Part shown: in pieces, positions 9,464 through 18,884 of the stretch
Numbering within the stretch: the stretch's first letter is position 1
Layout of the letters: each line of letters starts with the position of its first letter
Assembly: GCA_964395315.1 (NCBI GenBank)
Contig: CAYNBI010000001.1
Coordinates: 1 to 64,000 of the forward strand
Length of the DNA: 64,000 nt
Source of the DNA: CAVORB01 sp964395315
Lineage (GTDB): Bacteria > Pseudomonadota > Gammaproteobacteria > Chromatiales > Chromatiaceae
Direction: 5' to 3'
Program-made: the position numbers and the translations under genes
Notes under the pieces: generated by a model
Told to the model about the DNA's origin: nothing
Database searches by the model: none
The model's input: only the letters and a program-made list of their open reading frames with translations

Positions 9464-9943
9464 ATGGCCAAGCACGGGAAAAGGCCTGCCCTGCACCTGA
9501 CGCCGGGCTTGTCCAGGGGGCTCGCCGTATTTCTCCTCGCCACGCATGGCGCGGCCGTGGTCTCCGTCCTGCTCCTTCCTCTGCCCTGGTACGGGCGAGC
9601 AGCGCTGGCGGTGGCGGTCGCCGCGGGACTCGCGTACGCGGTCTCGGCGCACCTCCTGCGCGCGCTCCCCTGGGCGGTGCGCGAGGCCATGTGGGAGACG
9701 GACGGCACCTGGACCCTGACGCTGGGCTCGGGCCGGCGTCTCGATGCCATGCTGTCGCCGTCGACCTTCGTGTCACCCTTCCTCGTGGTCCTCAACTTCC
9801 GCTGCGGACGCTGGCGCCGTTGCGCGCTGCTGCTGCCGGCGGACGCCCTGGACCTCGACCTGCTGCGGCGGCTGCGCGTGCGTTTGCGCCTGTCCGGCGA
9901 GTCTGGACCGGGACTGCCTGAACCGGCAACTCGATTTCGTTAG
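9464..9943 (+). CDS. YgfX/CptA-like membrane protein
   Basis: The 159-residue protein starts with a short basic segment (MAKHGKRPALHLTPG). Two transmembrane helices follow (about 18-38 and 43-63), then a soluble domain with LPWAVREAMWETDGTWTL, and a C-terminal region FVSPFLVVLNFRC ... LLLPADALDLDLLRRLRVRLR. This architecture matches YgfX, the small membrane partner of SdhE/YgfY, described in E. coli as an inhibitor of the cytoskeletal proteins MreB and FtsZ. An AGGGG ribosome-binding site precedes the ATG. Proximity to sdhE supports the call; sequence-level recognition is moderate. Confidence 0.72.
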   Translation: MAKHGKRPALHLTPGLSRGLAVFLLATHGAAVVSVLLLPLPWYGRAALAVAVAAGLAYAVSAHLLRALPWAVREAMWETDGTWTLTLGSGRRLDAMLSPSTFVSPFLVVLNFRCGRWRRCALLLPADALDLDLLRRLRVRLRLSGESGPGLPEPATRFR

Positions 9944-10076
9944 ACTACGGAAACCGAGGAGACGCTGACTTGGTGGCCTCCTGCAAGATACGCTCGCGGA
10001 GCTTCCTGGCCCGCGGACTTCGCGGATGCGCCAGCGTCCCTCCTTCTCATCGTTCTACATGCATCGGGAAATTGTC

Positions 10077-11087
10077 ATGCGGATATTGGTAACGGGCGGT
10101 GCGGGTTACATCGGCAGTCACACCTGCGTGGAACTGCTGGAGGCTGGCCACGAGGTTCTCGTGGTCGACAACCTCTGCAACAGCAAGGAGGAGTCGCTGC
10201 GCCGGGTTGCCGAGATCGCTGGCCGGAAGCCGGTTTTCGTGGAGGCCGATCTGCGCGACCGTGCTGGCCTGACCTCGATCTTCAACGGCCAGGACTTCGA
10301 CGCCGTGATCCATTTCGCCGGCCTCAAGGCCGTGGGCGAGTCGACGCAGATTCCGCTGGCGTACTACGAGAACAACGTCGGCGGAACGCTCACCCTGTGC
10401 CAGGTGATGGCGGAGGCGGGGGTCAAGAACATCGTGTTCAGCTCGTCCGCCACCGTCTACGGCGATCCGGCCTCGGTCCCCATCCGGGAGCATTTCCCCA
10501 CCTCCGCCACGAATCCCTATGGTCGGTCCAAGCTCTACATCGAGGAGATCCTGCGCGATGTCCACGTGGCCGACGGCGCGTGGAACGTCGCCCTGCTGCG
10601 GTACTTCAACCCGGTCGGTGCCCATGACAGCGGGCGCATCGGCGAAGATCCCAACGGGATCCCCAACAATCTGATGCCCTTCATCTCCCAGGTGGCCGTG
10701 GGCAAGCTGCCCAAGCTGCGGGTTTTCGGGGCCGACTATCCGACGCCGGACGGCACCGGAGTGCGTGACTACATCCACGTGGTCGACCTCGCCCAGGGTC
10801 ACCTGAAGGCCCTGGAGAGGCTGACCTCTTGCCCCGGCGTGGTCACGTACAACCTCGGCACCGGCCGTGGCTACAGCGTGCTGGAGATGGTGAGCGCCTT
10901 CGAGCAGGCCAGCGGCCGCCCCGTGCCCCATGAAATCGTGGACCGACGCCCCGGGGACATCGCCATGTGCTACGCGGACCCGACTCTGGCGCGGGAGGAA
11001 CTGGGCTGGGCGGCGCAGCGCGGGATCGATGACATGGTGCGTGATACCTGGCGCTGGCAGTCGCTGAATCCGAACGGGTACGACTGA
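10077..11087 (+). CDS. galE: UDP-glucose 4-epimerase
   Basis: The 336-residue extended short-chain dehydrogenase carries the NAD-binding GGAGYIGSH at the N terminus and the catalytic Ser in SSSATVYG. The YxxxK pair is in NPYGRSKLYIEE, and PDGTGVRDYIHVVDLA completes the GalE signature. It interconverts UDP-glucose and UDP-galactose and supplies precursors for cell-surface polysaccharides. The start chosen is the ATG before RILVTGG, preceded by GGGA seven bases upstream. The 17-residue upstream extension is not GalE-like. It converges with mfd. Confidence 0.97.
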   Translation: MRILVTGGAGYIGSHTCVELLEAGHEVLVVDNLCNSKEESLRRVAEIAGRKPVFVEADLRDRAGLTSIFNGQDFDAVIHFAGLKAVGESTQIPLAYYENNVGGTLTLCQVMAEAGVKNIVFSSSATVYGDPASVPIREHFPTSATNPYGRSKLYIEEILRDVHVADGAWNVALLRYFNPVGAHDSGRIGEDPNGIPNNLMPFISQVAVGKLPKLRVFGADYPTPDGTGVRDYIHVVDLAQGHLKALERLTSCPGVVTYNLGTGRGYSVLEMVSAFEQASGRPVPHEIVDRRPGDIAMCYADPTLAREELGWAAQRGIDDMVRDTWRWQSLNPNGYD

Positions 11088-11180
11088 GCCGCGGCCCGCT
11101 GCCTTCGGGCGCCAGCCAAGTACGGTGCCAGATGGGGTCGACACCGGCGCCCGCTGGCGGGCCCTCGCCGGCCGCCGGAT

Positions 11181-14100
11181 TCAGCCGCTGATCTGATCGA
11201 GCACGACGCCGACCTGTTGCACACGCTTGCCCGGGTCGGCCATTTCCCGGAAGAACCTGAGCCTGTCGCCCCCGTCGAGCTTGAACTCCTTGGGCCGGGT
11301 CTGGATGAGCCTGACCAGATGCATCGGGTCGACCTTGGGCTCTTCGCTGAACAGGATGCGCCCGCTGGCCGGGCCGGCCTCGATCTTCCGGATGCCGAGT
11401 GGTTGCGCCTTGAGCTTCAGCTCAGTGACTGCGAACAGGCTCTTGGCCTGCGTCGGCAGCAGGCCGAAGCGGTCGATCATCTCCACCTGCAGCTCCTTGA
11501 GCTCATCCTGCGTCTGCGCGCTGGCGATGCGCTTGTACATCACCAGGCGCGTATGGACGTCCGGCAGGTAGGCCTCGGGTAACAGCGCGGGGATGGCCAG
11601 GTCGATCTCCGCGCCATGGTCGAGCGGGCGGTCGAGCTCCGGGGTGCGCCCCGCCTTGAGCGCGTCCACCGCACGCTCGAGCAGGTCCATATAGAGCGTG
11701 AAGCCGATTTCCTGGATCTGGCCGCTCTGCTCCTCCCCGAGCAGCTCGCCGGCCCCGCGGATCTCCAGGTCATGTGTGGAAAGTGTGAATCCCGCGCCTA
11801 AATCCTCCAATGATTCAATTGCTTCAAGGCGCTTTTTTGCGTCCTCTGTCATGGCCTTCGCGGGCGGGGTGATGAGGTAGGCGTAGGCGCGGTGGTGGGA
11901 CCGCCCGACCCGTCCGCGCAACTGATGGAGCTGGGCCAGCCCGAGCTTGTCGGCGCGGTTGATGACGATGGTGTTGGCGCTGGGGATGTCGATACCGCTC
12001 TCGATGATGGTGGTGCATACCAGCAGGTTGAAGCGCTGGTGGTAGAAGTCGCGCATCGTGCGCTCGAGATCGCGCTCGCGCATCTGGCCGTGGGCGACAT
12101 GGACGCGGGCGCCGGGCAAGAGGCCTTCGAGCTTGCGCGCCATGTTGTCGATGGTCTCCACCTCGTTGTGCAGGAAATAGACCTGGCCGCCGCGCTTGAG
12201 CTCGCGCAGGCAGGCCTCGATCACCAGCGCGTTGTTCCACTGGCTGACGAAGGTCTTGATCGGGTGGCGCGCCACCGGCGGCGTGGCAATGATCGAGAGG
12301 TCCCGCAGCCCCGACATGGCCATGTTTAGGGTGCGCGGGATGGGGGTTGCGGTCAGGGTCAGGATGTCGACCTCGCTGCGCAGGGCCTTCAGCTTTTCCT
12401 TGTGGCGCACGCCGAATCGGTGCTCCTCGTCGACGATGGCCAGCCCGAGGTTCTTGAACCGGATGTTGGGTTGCAGCAGCTTGTGGGTGCCAACCACGAT
12501 GTCGATGGATCCGTCCTCCATGCCCTGCAGCACGTGCCTCTGCTCGCTGGCCGTGCGGAAGCGCGACAGGCTCTCGACCTTCACCGGCCAGTCGGCGAAA
12601 CGGTCGGAAAAGTTCTGGAAGTGCTGCTGCGCTAGCAGCGTTGTCGGCACCAGTACCGCGACCTGCTTGCCCGCGTGAACGGCCACGAAGGCGGCGCGCA
12701 TGGCTACCTCGGTCTTGCCGAAGCCCACGTCGCCGCACACCACGCGGTCCATCGGCTTGGGGTCCGCCATGTCGGCGAGCACCGCGTCGATGGCCTGCTG
12801 CTGGTCCGGTGTCTCCTCGAACTCGAAGGCGGCGGCAAAGGCGGCGTACGCATCGCCATCGGCGGGGAAGGCGAAGCCCCGACGGGCCGCGCGCCGCGCG
12901 TAGATGTCCAGCAACTCCGCGGCGACGTCTCGCACCCGCTCCGCCGCCCGGCGCTTGAGCCTCTCCCACTGCTCGCCGCCGAGGCGGTGCAGCGGGGCGG
13001 TCTCCTCGGATGCCCCGGTGTAGCGGGAGATCAGGTGCAGGGAGGAAACGGGAACATAGAGCTTGTCGCCCCTGGCGTATTCCAGCGCCAGAAACTCGGT
13101 CTGCATCCCGCCGTGCGTAAGGGTCTGCAGCCCGAGGTAACGGCCGACGCCGTGATCCTCATGGACCACCGGTGCGCCGATGTGGAGCTCGGTGAGGTTG
13201 CGGACCACCGCCTCGCCGTCCCGCGCGGCGGCGCGGCGTCGGCGGTCCTGCCGTACCCGCTCGCCGTAGAGCTGGGTCTCGGTGACGACCGCCAGCTGCT
13301 CGTTTTCGAGATACAGACCCTGCTCCAGCGGGGCGACGGTGAGACCAACGCGTTCGCCGGAGTCGACGAACGCCTTCCAGCCGTCGACAAGCCGTGGGTG
13401 GATGTCGAAGCCGCGCAGGTTCTCGAGCAGCAGTTCCCGCCGCCCGGTGCTCTCAGCGACGAACAGGAGGCGCCGCTCGGGAACGCCGACGAAGTCCTGC
13501 AGCGCCCCGGCGGGGCGCGCCGCGCGCGCCTGTATCCCCAGCGCGGGCAGGGTGCGAGTGGCGAAGTTCGCGACGGCGCTGAACCCCCTGCGGCGCTGCG
13601 GCACCTCGGTCGTCTGGACGAGGATACCGGCCATGGCGTTGAGCCGCGCGCTCAGCTCATCGGCCAACAGGTAGAGCCGGTTGGGCGCGAGCAGGGGGCG
13701 CTCGATGTCGTGGCGGCGCTGCTCGTAGCGCGTGTGCACATCCTGCAGGAAGCTCGCGGCGGCCTCGCGGGCGCGCTCCTCCTCGATGACAATGGTCCTC
13801 TCTGGGAGGTAATCGGCGAGGCTCGAGGTTTCGTCGAAGAACAGCGGCAGGTAGTACTCGAGTCCCCCTGGGACGTGTCCCGCGGAGACCTCGCGGTAGA
13901 TGATGCTGGCCTGGGGATCGCCCTCGAAGGTGCCGCGATAGCGCTGGCGAAAGGCGGCCACCGCCTCCTCGTCCAACGGATACTCCCGTGCCGGGAGCAG
14001 CCGGATTCGCTCCATCTTCGCCCGCGAGCGCTGGCTGTCCGGGTCGAAGGTGCGGATGCTCTCCACCTCGTCGTCGAACAGATCGATGCGGTAGGGTTCC

Positions 14101-14678
14101 TGGCTGCCCATCGGAAACAGGTCCAGCAGGGCGCCGCGCACCGCGTACTCGCCGTGGGCGATCACCTGCGAGACGCACTGGTATCCCGCCCGCTCCAGGC
14201 GGCGGCGGGTATCGTCCAGGTTCAACCGGTCGCCGATTCCGAGCACCAGGGAGTGGCCGTCCACGTAGTCCCGCGGCGGCAGGCGCTGGAGCAGGGTGCC
14301 GGCAGGCACGACCAGCACGCCGCGGTCGAGGGACGGCAGTCGGTGCAGGGTCAGCAGGCGCTCGGAGACCAGCTCGGGCAGCGGCGGGAAGACGTCGTAG
14401 GGCAGGGTTTCCCAATCCGGGAAACCGATCACGGGTATCGCCGGGTCGTCGAGAAAGAAGCCGAGCTCCGCCTGCAGACGGGCCGCGCCGAGCATGTCCT
14501 CCACCACGGCCAGGACCAGGCAATGTGCCTGGCGTGCCGCTTGCGCGATGGCGAGCGCGCGGCTCGAGCCGTAGAGGCGACCCCACTGCAGGCGCTCGCC
14601 GGGAGAGGTCGGAAGCGGGGGATCGAGACTGGAGCTCAGGCGGGAAGCGGCATCGACGGCAGCGGCTTCAGCGGACAT
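11181..14678 (-). CDS. mfd: Transcription-repair coupling factor Mfd
   Basis: Mfd releases RNA polymerase stalled at DNA lesions and recruits UvrA. The 1165-residue protein is full length. The order is an N-terminal UvrB-like module (GFPDWETLPYD), then the RNA-polymerase-interacting CarD-like domain (GAPVVHEDHGVGRYLGL, KLYVPVSSLHLISRY). Next come the RecG-like helicase with Walker A CGDVGFGKTEVAMRAAF and DEEH box IVDEEHRFGV, the TRG motif region (GQMRERDLERTM), and the C-terminal TRCF domain. The start at MSAEAAAVDA is preferred over a basic low-complexity in-frame extension reaching 14792. Confidence 0.97.
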   Translation of the reverse strand: MSAEAAAVDAASRLSSSLDPPLPTSPGERLQWGRLYGSSRALAIAQAARQAHCLVLAVVEDMLGAARLQAELGFFLDDPAIPVIGFPDWETLPYDVFPPLPELVSERLLTLHRLPSLDRGVLVVPAGTLLQRLPPRDYVDGHSLVLGIGDRLNLDDTRRRLERAGYQCVSQVIAHGEYAVRGALLDLFPMGSQEPYRIDLFDDEVESIRTFDPDSQRSRAKMERIRLLPAREYPLDEEAVAAFRQRYRGTFEGDPQASIIYREVSAGHVPGGLEYYLPLFFDETSSLADYLPERTIVIEEERAREAAASFLQDVHTRYEQRRHDIERPLLAPNRLYLLADELSARLNAMAGILVQTTEVPQRRRGFSAVANFATRTLPALGIQARAARPAGALQDFVGVPERRLLFVAESTGRRELLLENLRGFDIHPRLVDGWKAFVDSGERVGLTVAPLEQGLYLENEQLAVVTETQLYGERVRQDRRRRAAARDGEAVVRNLTELHIGAPVVHEDHGVGRYLGLQTLTHGGMQTEFLALEYARGDKLYVPVSSLHLISRYTGASEETAPLHRLGGEQWERLKRRAAERVRDVAAELLDIYARRAARRGFAFPADGDAYAAFAAAFEFEETPDQQQAIDAVLADMADPKPMDRVVCGDVGFGKTEVAMRAAFVAVHAGKQVAVLVPTTLLAQQHFQNFSDRFADWPVKVESLSRFRTASEQRHVLQGMEDGSIDIVVGTHKLLQPNIRFKNLGLAIVDEEHRFGVRHKEKLKALRSEVDILTLTATPIPRTLNMAMSGLRDLSIIATPPVARHPIKTFVSQWNNALVIEACLRELKRGGQVYFLHNEVETIDNMARKLEGLLPGARVHVAHGQMRERDLERTMRDFYHQRFNLLVCTTIIESGIDIPSANTIVINRADKLGLAQLHQLRGRVGRSHHRAYAYLITPPAKAMTEDAKKRLEAIESLEDLGAGFTLSTHDLEIRGAGELLGEEQSGQIQEIGFTLYMDLLERAVDALKAGRTPELDRPLDHGAEIDLAIPALLPEAYLPDVHTRLVMYKRIASAQTQDELKELQVEMIDRFGLLPTQAKSLFAVTELKLKAQPLGIRKIEAGPASGRILFSEEPKVDPMHLVRLIQTRPKEFKLDGGDRLRFFREMADPGKRVQQVGVVLDQISG

Positions 14679-14855
14679 GGTTGGATAGGGGACTGAACGC
14701 AGGCGGATGCATTCGATTTTCGCACAGGCGGAGCGCCGTCTGCACCGGCGTTTCCGTCGTCGTGCGGAGGCGCCAGCCTTGGTTCTGCGCATAGGCGGGC
14801 TTGGACAGTGCTCCGGACACGGACGCCACTGGGTCTGTATCGGGCCCTTTTGTTC

Positions 14856-15311
14856 TCAATAGGTTGAGATCAGCTTGTTGAGCTGTGCTCCGAGCCGCCT
14901 GTGGTACTGCACGGCGTCGTCGTAGGCGATTTTGAGCTCGGTGCGCAGCTTGTTCTCGGTGGGGGCACTCGCGTTGTCCTCCCCATGCGGATCGTCGCAG
15001 AGGGCTCGCAGTCTGACATTCGATTCGGTGAGTGCATCGATGTAGGCGATGAGGGTGCCTTGAATCTCCCGCCCCCCGCGAATGGCGAGATCGGCTTGAT
15101 CGAGCTGGCCTAGCTCCTGTCGCGCCATGGCCAGTCGTGACGTGAGCTGGTCCAGTTCGTCGGCCCACGTCGCTGATTCGTTGGAGACCGGCGGGTGCAT
15201 GCTCTGCAGGAGCCTGCGCGCCGAGAATCCGAACATCGCCTCGTGCACCCTGTTATAGCGGCGGCGAATCTCGGCCACGTCGTAGAGGGTCTTCAAGAGT
15301 TTCGACATCAC
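14856..15311 (-). CDS. Hypothetical helical protein, 151 residues
   Basis: I do not recognise this protein. It is soluble, mostly helical and charged, with heptad-like stretches (ADELDQLTSRLAMARQELGQLDQADLA and a C-terminal YDDAVQYHRRLGAQLNKLI). There is no signal peptide, Cys cluster or nucleotide-binding motif. Two adjacent ATG codons (15311, 15308) could start it. Codon use resembles the neighbours and the frame is long for its position, so I think it is real. It lies upstream of mfd on the same strand, and the dispersed repeat lies beyond its 5' end. Confidence 0.6.
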   Translation of the reverse strand: MMSKLLKTLYDVAEIRRRYNRVHEAMFGFSARRLLQSMHPPVSNESATWADELDQLTSRLAMARQELGQLDQADLAIRGGREIQGTLIAYIDALTESNVRLRALCDDPHGEDNASAPTENKLRTELKIAYDDAVQYHRRLGAQLNKLISTY

Positions 15312-15520
15312 CCATTCACCGCGCCAGAAGCACCTGGAGGTATCTACGCCCCGGACGAGCCGCGCCGCCAGTGCGTGATTCGTGCTCCCTCATGACGACA
15401 GTGTAACGAATGAGCGAGAGTTGGTCGTACTCACGCGCCTGCCCCCGCGGACCGACTTGTGCCGATCCGGCTCTTCGGTCACGGCTGACGGCTACGCCCG
15501 TGAAGCAGGGTTGCTGCGGA

Positions 15521-15656
15521 GACGCTGATCATCGCCCATCCCGGTCAAGATCAGCACGCCATCCAAAGAAGAGCGGATCTTGGATGGCTTCATATCCAAA
15601 TGCTCACGCGCTTGAAAAGGGCGTCACATCCCTGTGCCGCGGCAAGCGCTCAGTTC
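15521..15656 (+). repeat. Dispersed structured intergenic repeat, copy A
   Basis: This is one of three related copies (others at 53619 and 58680). It starts GACGCTGATC and ends near GTGCCGCGGCAAGC. Internal dyads are GCTGATC with GATCAGC (17-base spacer) and ATCCAA..GA with TCTTGGAT. A GCGCTT/AAGCGC pair spans the right half. It sits 11 bp past the end of the bacteriohemerythrin gene, within the 356-bp gap 15312-15667. The rest of that gap (15312-15520) shows no gene or clear signal. Confidence 0.8.
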
Positions 15657-15667
15657 GTCTGGGTCTT

Positions 15668-16072
15668 CTAGAACACGCCCCTTGCATTGAGGTACCTTCC
15701 CAGGTCGAGGTCGCGCTCCAGGAGATGTCTGGTCACCCAGTCGTCGTTGATGTCGCCGCCGGGATCGAAACCGACGGAGACCTTGTCGCGCACGGTAGTC
15801 AGGAGCGCCTGTAAACCGGCCAGCACCTCTTTGTGCGCGGCGCGATGTTCCGCGTAGCCGGGAAAGTCGTATTTGAGCATCAATTCTTCTTCGGTGGCGA
15901 AATGCAAGCGCGTAAATCCCACCAGCTCGTTGAGCGCGATGAATAGCCTGTCGTCCGGCGAGTCGGATTCGGCGGTCTCGTGGAGTCGCCCAACCAGCTC
16001 TGCCAACCTGCGATGCTGCTTATCCATGACCGATACGTTGACGAGGTACTCGTCTTTCCAGATCAGTGCCAT
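15668..16072 (-). CDS. Bacteriohemerythrin
   Basis: The 134-residue single-domain hemerythrin binds O2 at a di-iron centre. The iron ligands can be followed in order: His in VMDKQHRRL, then HFATEEELMLKYDFPGY (HxxxE), HRAAHKE (HxxxH), and the C-terminal WVTRHLLERD (HxxxxD). The ATG at 16072 is chosen because a perfect AGGAGG lies nine bases upstream and the family begins with a short ALIWKDEY segment. The longer in-frame extension to 16318 is Arg/Pro-rich and rejected. It may serve oxygen sensing or delivery in a microaerobic lifestyle (inference). Confidence 0.93.
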   Translation of the reverse strand: MALIWKDEYLVNVSVMDKQHRRLAELVGRLHETAESDSPDDRLFIALNELVGFTRLHFATEEELMLKYDFPGYAEHRAAHKEVLAGLQALLTTVRDKVSVGFDPGGDINDDWVTRHLLERDLDLGRYLNARGVF

Positions 16073-16270
16073 TGATCCACCTCCTCTCGTTTTCTCTTGG
16101 CGCCGCGTCTTGCACGGGCCTCTCCATCCCCCCTGCCTCGTCCAGGGCGCCCCTGCGTCGGGCGCCGGACTCGGCTCGGCGCATCGCCGCATGCCGAGGC
16201 CGCGCCGCCTCCGTTGTCCCGATCGGCGCATCCTGCCGAAGCGGGTGACCGGATAAGGTCTCGATTCCAA

Positions 16271-16288
16271 TGGTAATATAATCGTAAT
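16271..16288 (+). promoter_or_regulatory. Pho-box-like site upstream of CBS/permease operon
   Basis: TGGTAAT and TCGTAAT half-sites are separated by four A/T bases, giving the 11-bp period of PhoB boxes. Each matches CTGTAAT at 5 of 7 positions. It lies 135 bp before the CBS gene in the 351-bp gap 16073-16423; nothing else is evident in that gap. This is the weakest of the five sites, and orientation is uncertain. Confidence 0.4.
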
Positions 16289-16423
16289 AATCAGAAAAAG
16301 CGGGCAGTTGGCCATCAACTGGCCTTACGATGGACGAACATCGCCGCGAGCCGGGGCCAGAAGCCGGTCCGAACTGGTCGCCATACCAAAACCCAACTTG
16401 CGAACGACATCTCGGCGCTACCC

Positions 16424-16966
16424 ATGACTGCGAAAACGATCATGTCCACTGACCTGGTGACGGTCACCACCGACGTTACCGTCGCCGATGCCTTGCTCAG
16501 AATGAGCAAGCACCGCGTCCATAACATTCCCGTCGTGGATGCCGACGGCTCCTTCGTCGGGCTGGTGAGCCTGCGCTGGCTGACCCATGAGCTGCTGCCA
16601 ACCGCCGCGCGCGTGGACGAGGAAAGCTTCCATATGGACATCGGATTCCTGAGCGACGGGTCGGACGAGTATCTGCAGCGCCTGCGCGAGATCGGTCGAC
16701 GGCCCGTCACCGCTCTGCTCGAGAAGAAGAAGAAGCTGCGCCTCTGCACCCCGGAAACGCCGATACCCAAGCTGCTGCAGCTGCTCTCCGAGAACCCGAC
16801 CAGCCTGCCGGTGCTGGTGGTCGAGGGCAAGCGCAAGCGGGTTGTCGGCATGGTCTCGAACTGGGACGTGCTGACCAAGCTGGCCGTGAGCCTGTTGGCC
16901 GCCGACGCGGATGGTGTGGAAGACGGTGCGAGCTCCGCCCCGGAACGTCCGGGCGAGGAGGTGTGA
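16424..16966 (+). CDS. CBS-domain pair protein
   Basis: The 180-residue cytosolic protein has two CBS motifs. The first (residues about 1-60) is MTAKTIMSTDLVTVTTDVTV ... HRVHNIPVVDADGSFVGLVS. The second (about 100-160) is CTPETPIPKLLQLL ... SLPVLVVEGKRKRVVGMVS. They are separated by an insertion with a Lys-rich stretch. CBS pairs bind adenosyl ligands and often gate transporters. The ion-transporter gene begins one base after this stop codon, so it may regulate that permease (inference). An acidic tail ends the protein. Confidence 0.9.
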   Translation: MTAKTIMSTDLVTVTTDVTVADALLRMSKHRVHNIPVVDADGSFVGLVSLRWLTHELLPTAARVDEESFHMDIGFLSDGSDEYLQRLREIGRRPVTALLEKKKKLRLCTPETPIPKLLQLLSENPTSLPVLVVEGKRKRVVGMVSNWDVLTKLAVSLLAADADGVEDGASSAPERPGEEV

Positions 16967-16967
16967 C

Positions 16968-18305
16968 ATGACCACGGAGCAGGCCGCGGGCGACATCCTA
17001 GGCATGAGCCCGGTGTGGGTCGCGTCGGTGCTGTTCGTCGCGACCTACGCCGTCATCGTCTCGGAGAAGATCAACCGCGCCATCGTCGCCCTGATCGGCG
17101 CCGGTTTGATGATCGTCCTGGGGGTCCTCAACCAGGAGGCGGCGATCCGCGGCATCGACTTCAATACCCTCGGCCTGCTGGCGGGGATGATGGTCATCGT
17201 CGCCGTCTCCAGGCGCAGCGGCGTCTTCCAGTACGTGGCCGTGTGGTCGGCCAAGCGGGTGCAGGCGAGACCCTGGGGCATCCTGGTCATGCTCTCCCTC
17301 GTCACCGCCTTGTTCTCCGCCCTGCTGGACAACGTGACCACGGTGCTCCTGATCGCGCCCGTGACGCTCCTGATCACAGAGGAGCTGCGGGTGAATCCCT
17401 ACCCATACCTGTTCGCCGAGATCTTCGCTTCCAACATCGGCGGCACCGCGACCTTGATCGGCGATCCGCCGAACATCATGATCGGCTCGGCGGTCAAGCT
17501 GAGCTTCAATGACTTCCTGTTCAACCTGGCGCCGATCACCCCGGTGATCATGGCGGTCACCCTGGGAATCATCTACCTGGTCTGGGGCCGCGGCATGCAC
17601 GCGAGCGAGGCGGCGCGGGAGCGGGTAATGAGCTTCAACGAGCGCGAGGCGATCACCGATCCCGTCCTGCTCAAGCAGTCGCTGTTCGTGATCTCCCTGG
17701 TCGTGCTGGGTTTCGTCTTCGCCCATGGCTTGCACCTGGAGCCCGCGACCATCGCCATGGCGGGCGCGGCGCTTCTGCTGTTGTTGACCAGCCTGGGCAA
17801 CGACCCCGAGGAGCAGTCGGACCATGTTCACAAGAGCTTCGGCGAGGTGGAATGGGTGACCATCTTCTTCTTCGTCGGGCTCTTCATCCTGGTCCACGGG
17901 CTGGAGCGCGTCGGCATCCTGGAGATGCTGGCACAGCACGTCGTGGATCTGACAGGGGGCGATCTGACCCTGACCGCCCTGGCCGTCATCTGGGTATCGG
18001 CCATTTTCTCCGCCATCGTCGACAACATCCCGTTTGTCGCCACCATGATCCCGACGATCAAATCCATGGCGCCGATGTTCGGCGGCGCGGAGAATCTCAT
18101 GCCGCTCTGGTGGTCCTTGGCCCTGGGGGCATGTCTCGGGGGTAACGGCTCCCTGGTTGGGGCGAGTGCGAACCTGATCGTAGCGGGCTACGCGGAACGG
18201 GCGGGCCATCGCATCGAGTTTCTCAAGTTCATGGCGCTTGCGTTTCCGCTCATGCTGGTGAGTATCGTCATTGCGAGCATCTACGTGTATGTCCGATATC
18301 TTTGA
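16968..18305 (+). CDS. ArsB/NhaD-type ion transporter superfamily permease
   Basis: The 445-residue integral membrane protein has about eleven hydrophobic helices in two repeats. The first repeat contains ALLDNVTTVLLIAPVTL and GGTATLIGDPPNIMIGS; the second contains AIVDNIPFVATMIPT and GGNGSLVGASANLI. The GDPPN and DNxP signatures place it in the ion transporter superfamily near ArsB, NhaD and P-permeases, so substrates could be arsenite, Na+/H+ or a dicarboxylate. GAGGAGGTG precedes the ATG chosen. It is flanked by two CBS-domain genes. Confidence 0.9.
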   Translation: MTTEQAAGDILGMSPVWVASVLFVATYAVIVSEKINRAIVALIGAGLMIVLGVLNQEAAIRGIDFNTLGLLAGMMVIVAVSRRSGVFQYVAVWSAKRVQARPWGILVMLSLVTALFSALLDNVTTVLLIAPVTLLITEELRVNPYPYLFAEIFASNIGGTATLIGDPPNIMIGSAVKLSFNDFLFNLAPITPVIMAVTLGIIYLVWGRGMHASEAARERVMSFNEREAITDPVLLKQSLFVISLVVLGFVFAHGLHLEPATIAMAGAALLLLLTSLGNDPEEQSDHVHKSFGEVEWVTIFFFVGLFILVHGLERVGILEMLAQHVVDLTGGDLTLTALAVIWVSAIFSAIVDNIPFVATMIPTIKSMAPMFGGAENLMPLWWSLALGACLGGNGSLVGASANLIVAGYAERAGHRIEFLKFMALAFPLMLVSIVIASIYVYVRYL

Positions 18306-18336
18306 AGGCATGGACACCAGCAACGGAGGCCACGAC

Positions 18337-18804
18337 ATGAACGTCGAGTCAGTGATGATCGAGACCGGGATTGCGCACCCGGGGATGTTGGTGCGGGAGT
18401 TTTTCGAGGCCTGCGGCCGCGCGCAGGTTCAGGCTCTGCCTTACGTCGACGAGACGGGGCGGATCAGCGGGCGGATAACGCTGAAGAACGTTCTGCGCAT
18501 GTCCTGTTTGCCCGAGTACGTGGTCGAGCTGGCGCCGCTGCTCAATCCCAAGATGTCCTGCGTCGATCACGCCGAGGACAAGGCGCGCGAGATCCTGTGT
18601 TGCCCGGTAGAGCCTTTTGTCCAGGAGCTGCACAAGACCATCTCGTCGGACGCCCCGCTGATCAAGGCGCTGGCGCTCATGGAGCGGCACGATACCAGCT
18701 ACATCTTCGTGGTGGACGACGGAGTCTACCGCGGTACCATCACCATTCAGGGCATCGCGGCGACGATGTCAGAGCTGGCGGTATGTCTCCGCAAGGGTCA
18801 GTGA
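18337..18804 (+). CDS. CBS-domain protein
   Basis: The 155-residue protein has a divergent CBS pair: MLVREFFEACGRAQVQALPYVDETGRISGRI (about 10-45) and LIKALALMERHDTSYIFVVDDGVYRGTI (about 110-145). The middle carries two adjacent cysteines (EILCCPVE). GGAGG seven bases before the ATG at 18337 sets the start; upstream in-frame ATGs overlap the permease gene. With the first CBS gene it brackets the permease, suggesting joint nucleotide-dependent control. The ligand is unknown. Confidence 0.82.
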   Translation: MNVESVMIETGIAHPGMLVREFFEACGRAQVQALPYVDETGRISGRITLKNVLRMSCLPEYVVELAPLLNPKMSCVDHAEDKAREILCCPVEPFVQELHKTISSDAPLIKALALMERHDTSYIFVVDDGVYRGTITIQGIAATMSELAVCLRKGQ

Positions 18805-18884
18805 GCGGGCCGGTTGCGAATCCCGCGCGCCCGGCGTCGGTGAGGGCACTCAGCGCGCGTGCCTGCGGGGGGAGGACCTGAGCC

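Noticed and set aside
9409..9795. N-terminal extension of the DUF2238 gene
   Set aside because: The extension overlaps the divergent ygfX-like gene, is low-complexity, and the triple ATG at 9408 has a ribosome-binding site.
12675..14696. 673-codon open frame on the plus strand inside mfd
   Set aside because: It is antisense to a full-length, motif-complete Mfd and has low-complexity, His/Arg/Gln-rich composition; long antisense frames are expected at this GC content.
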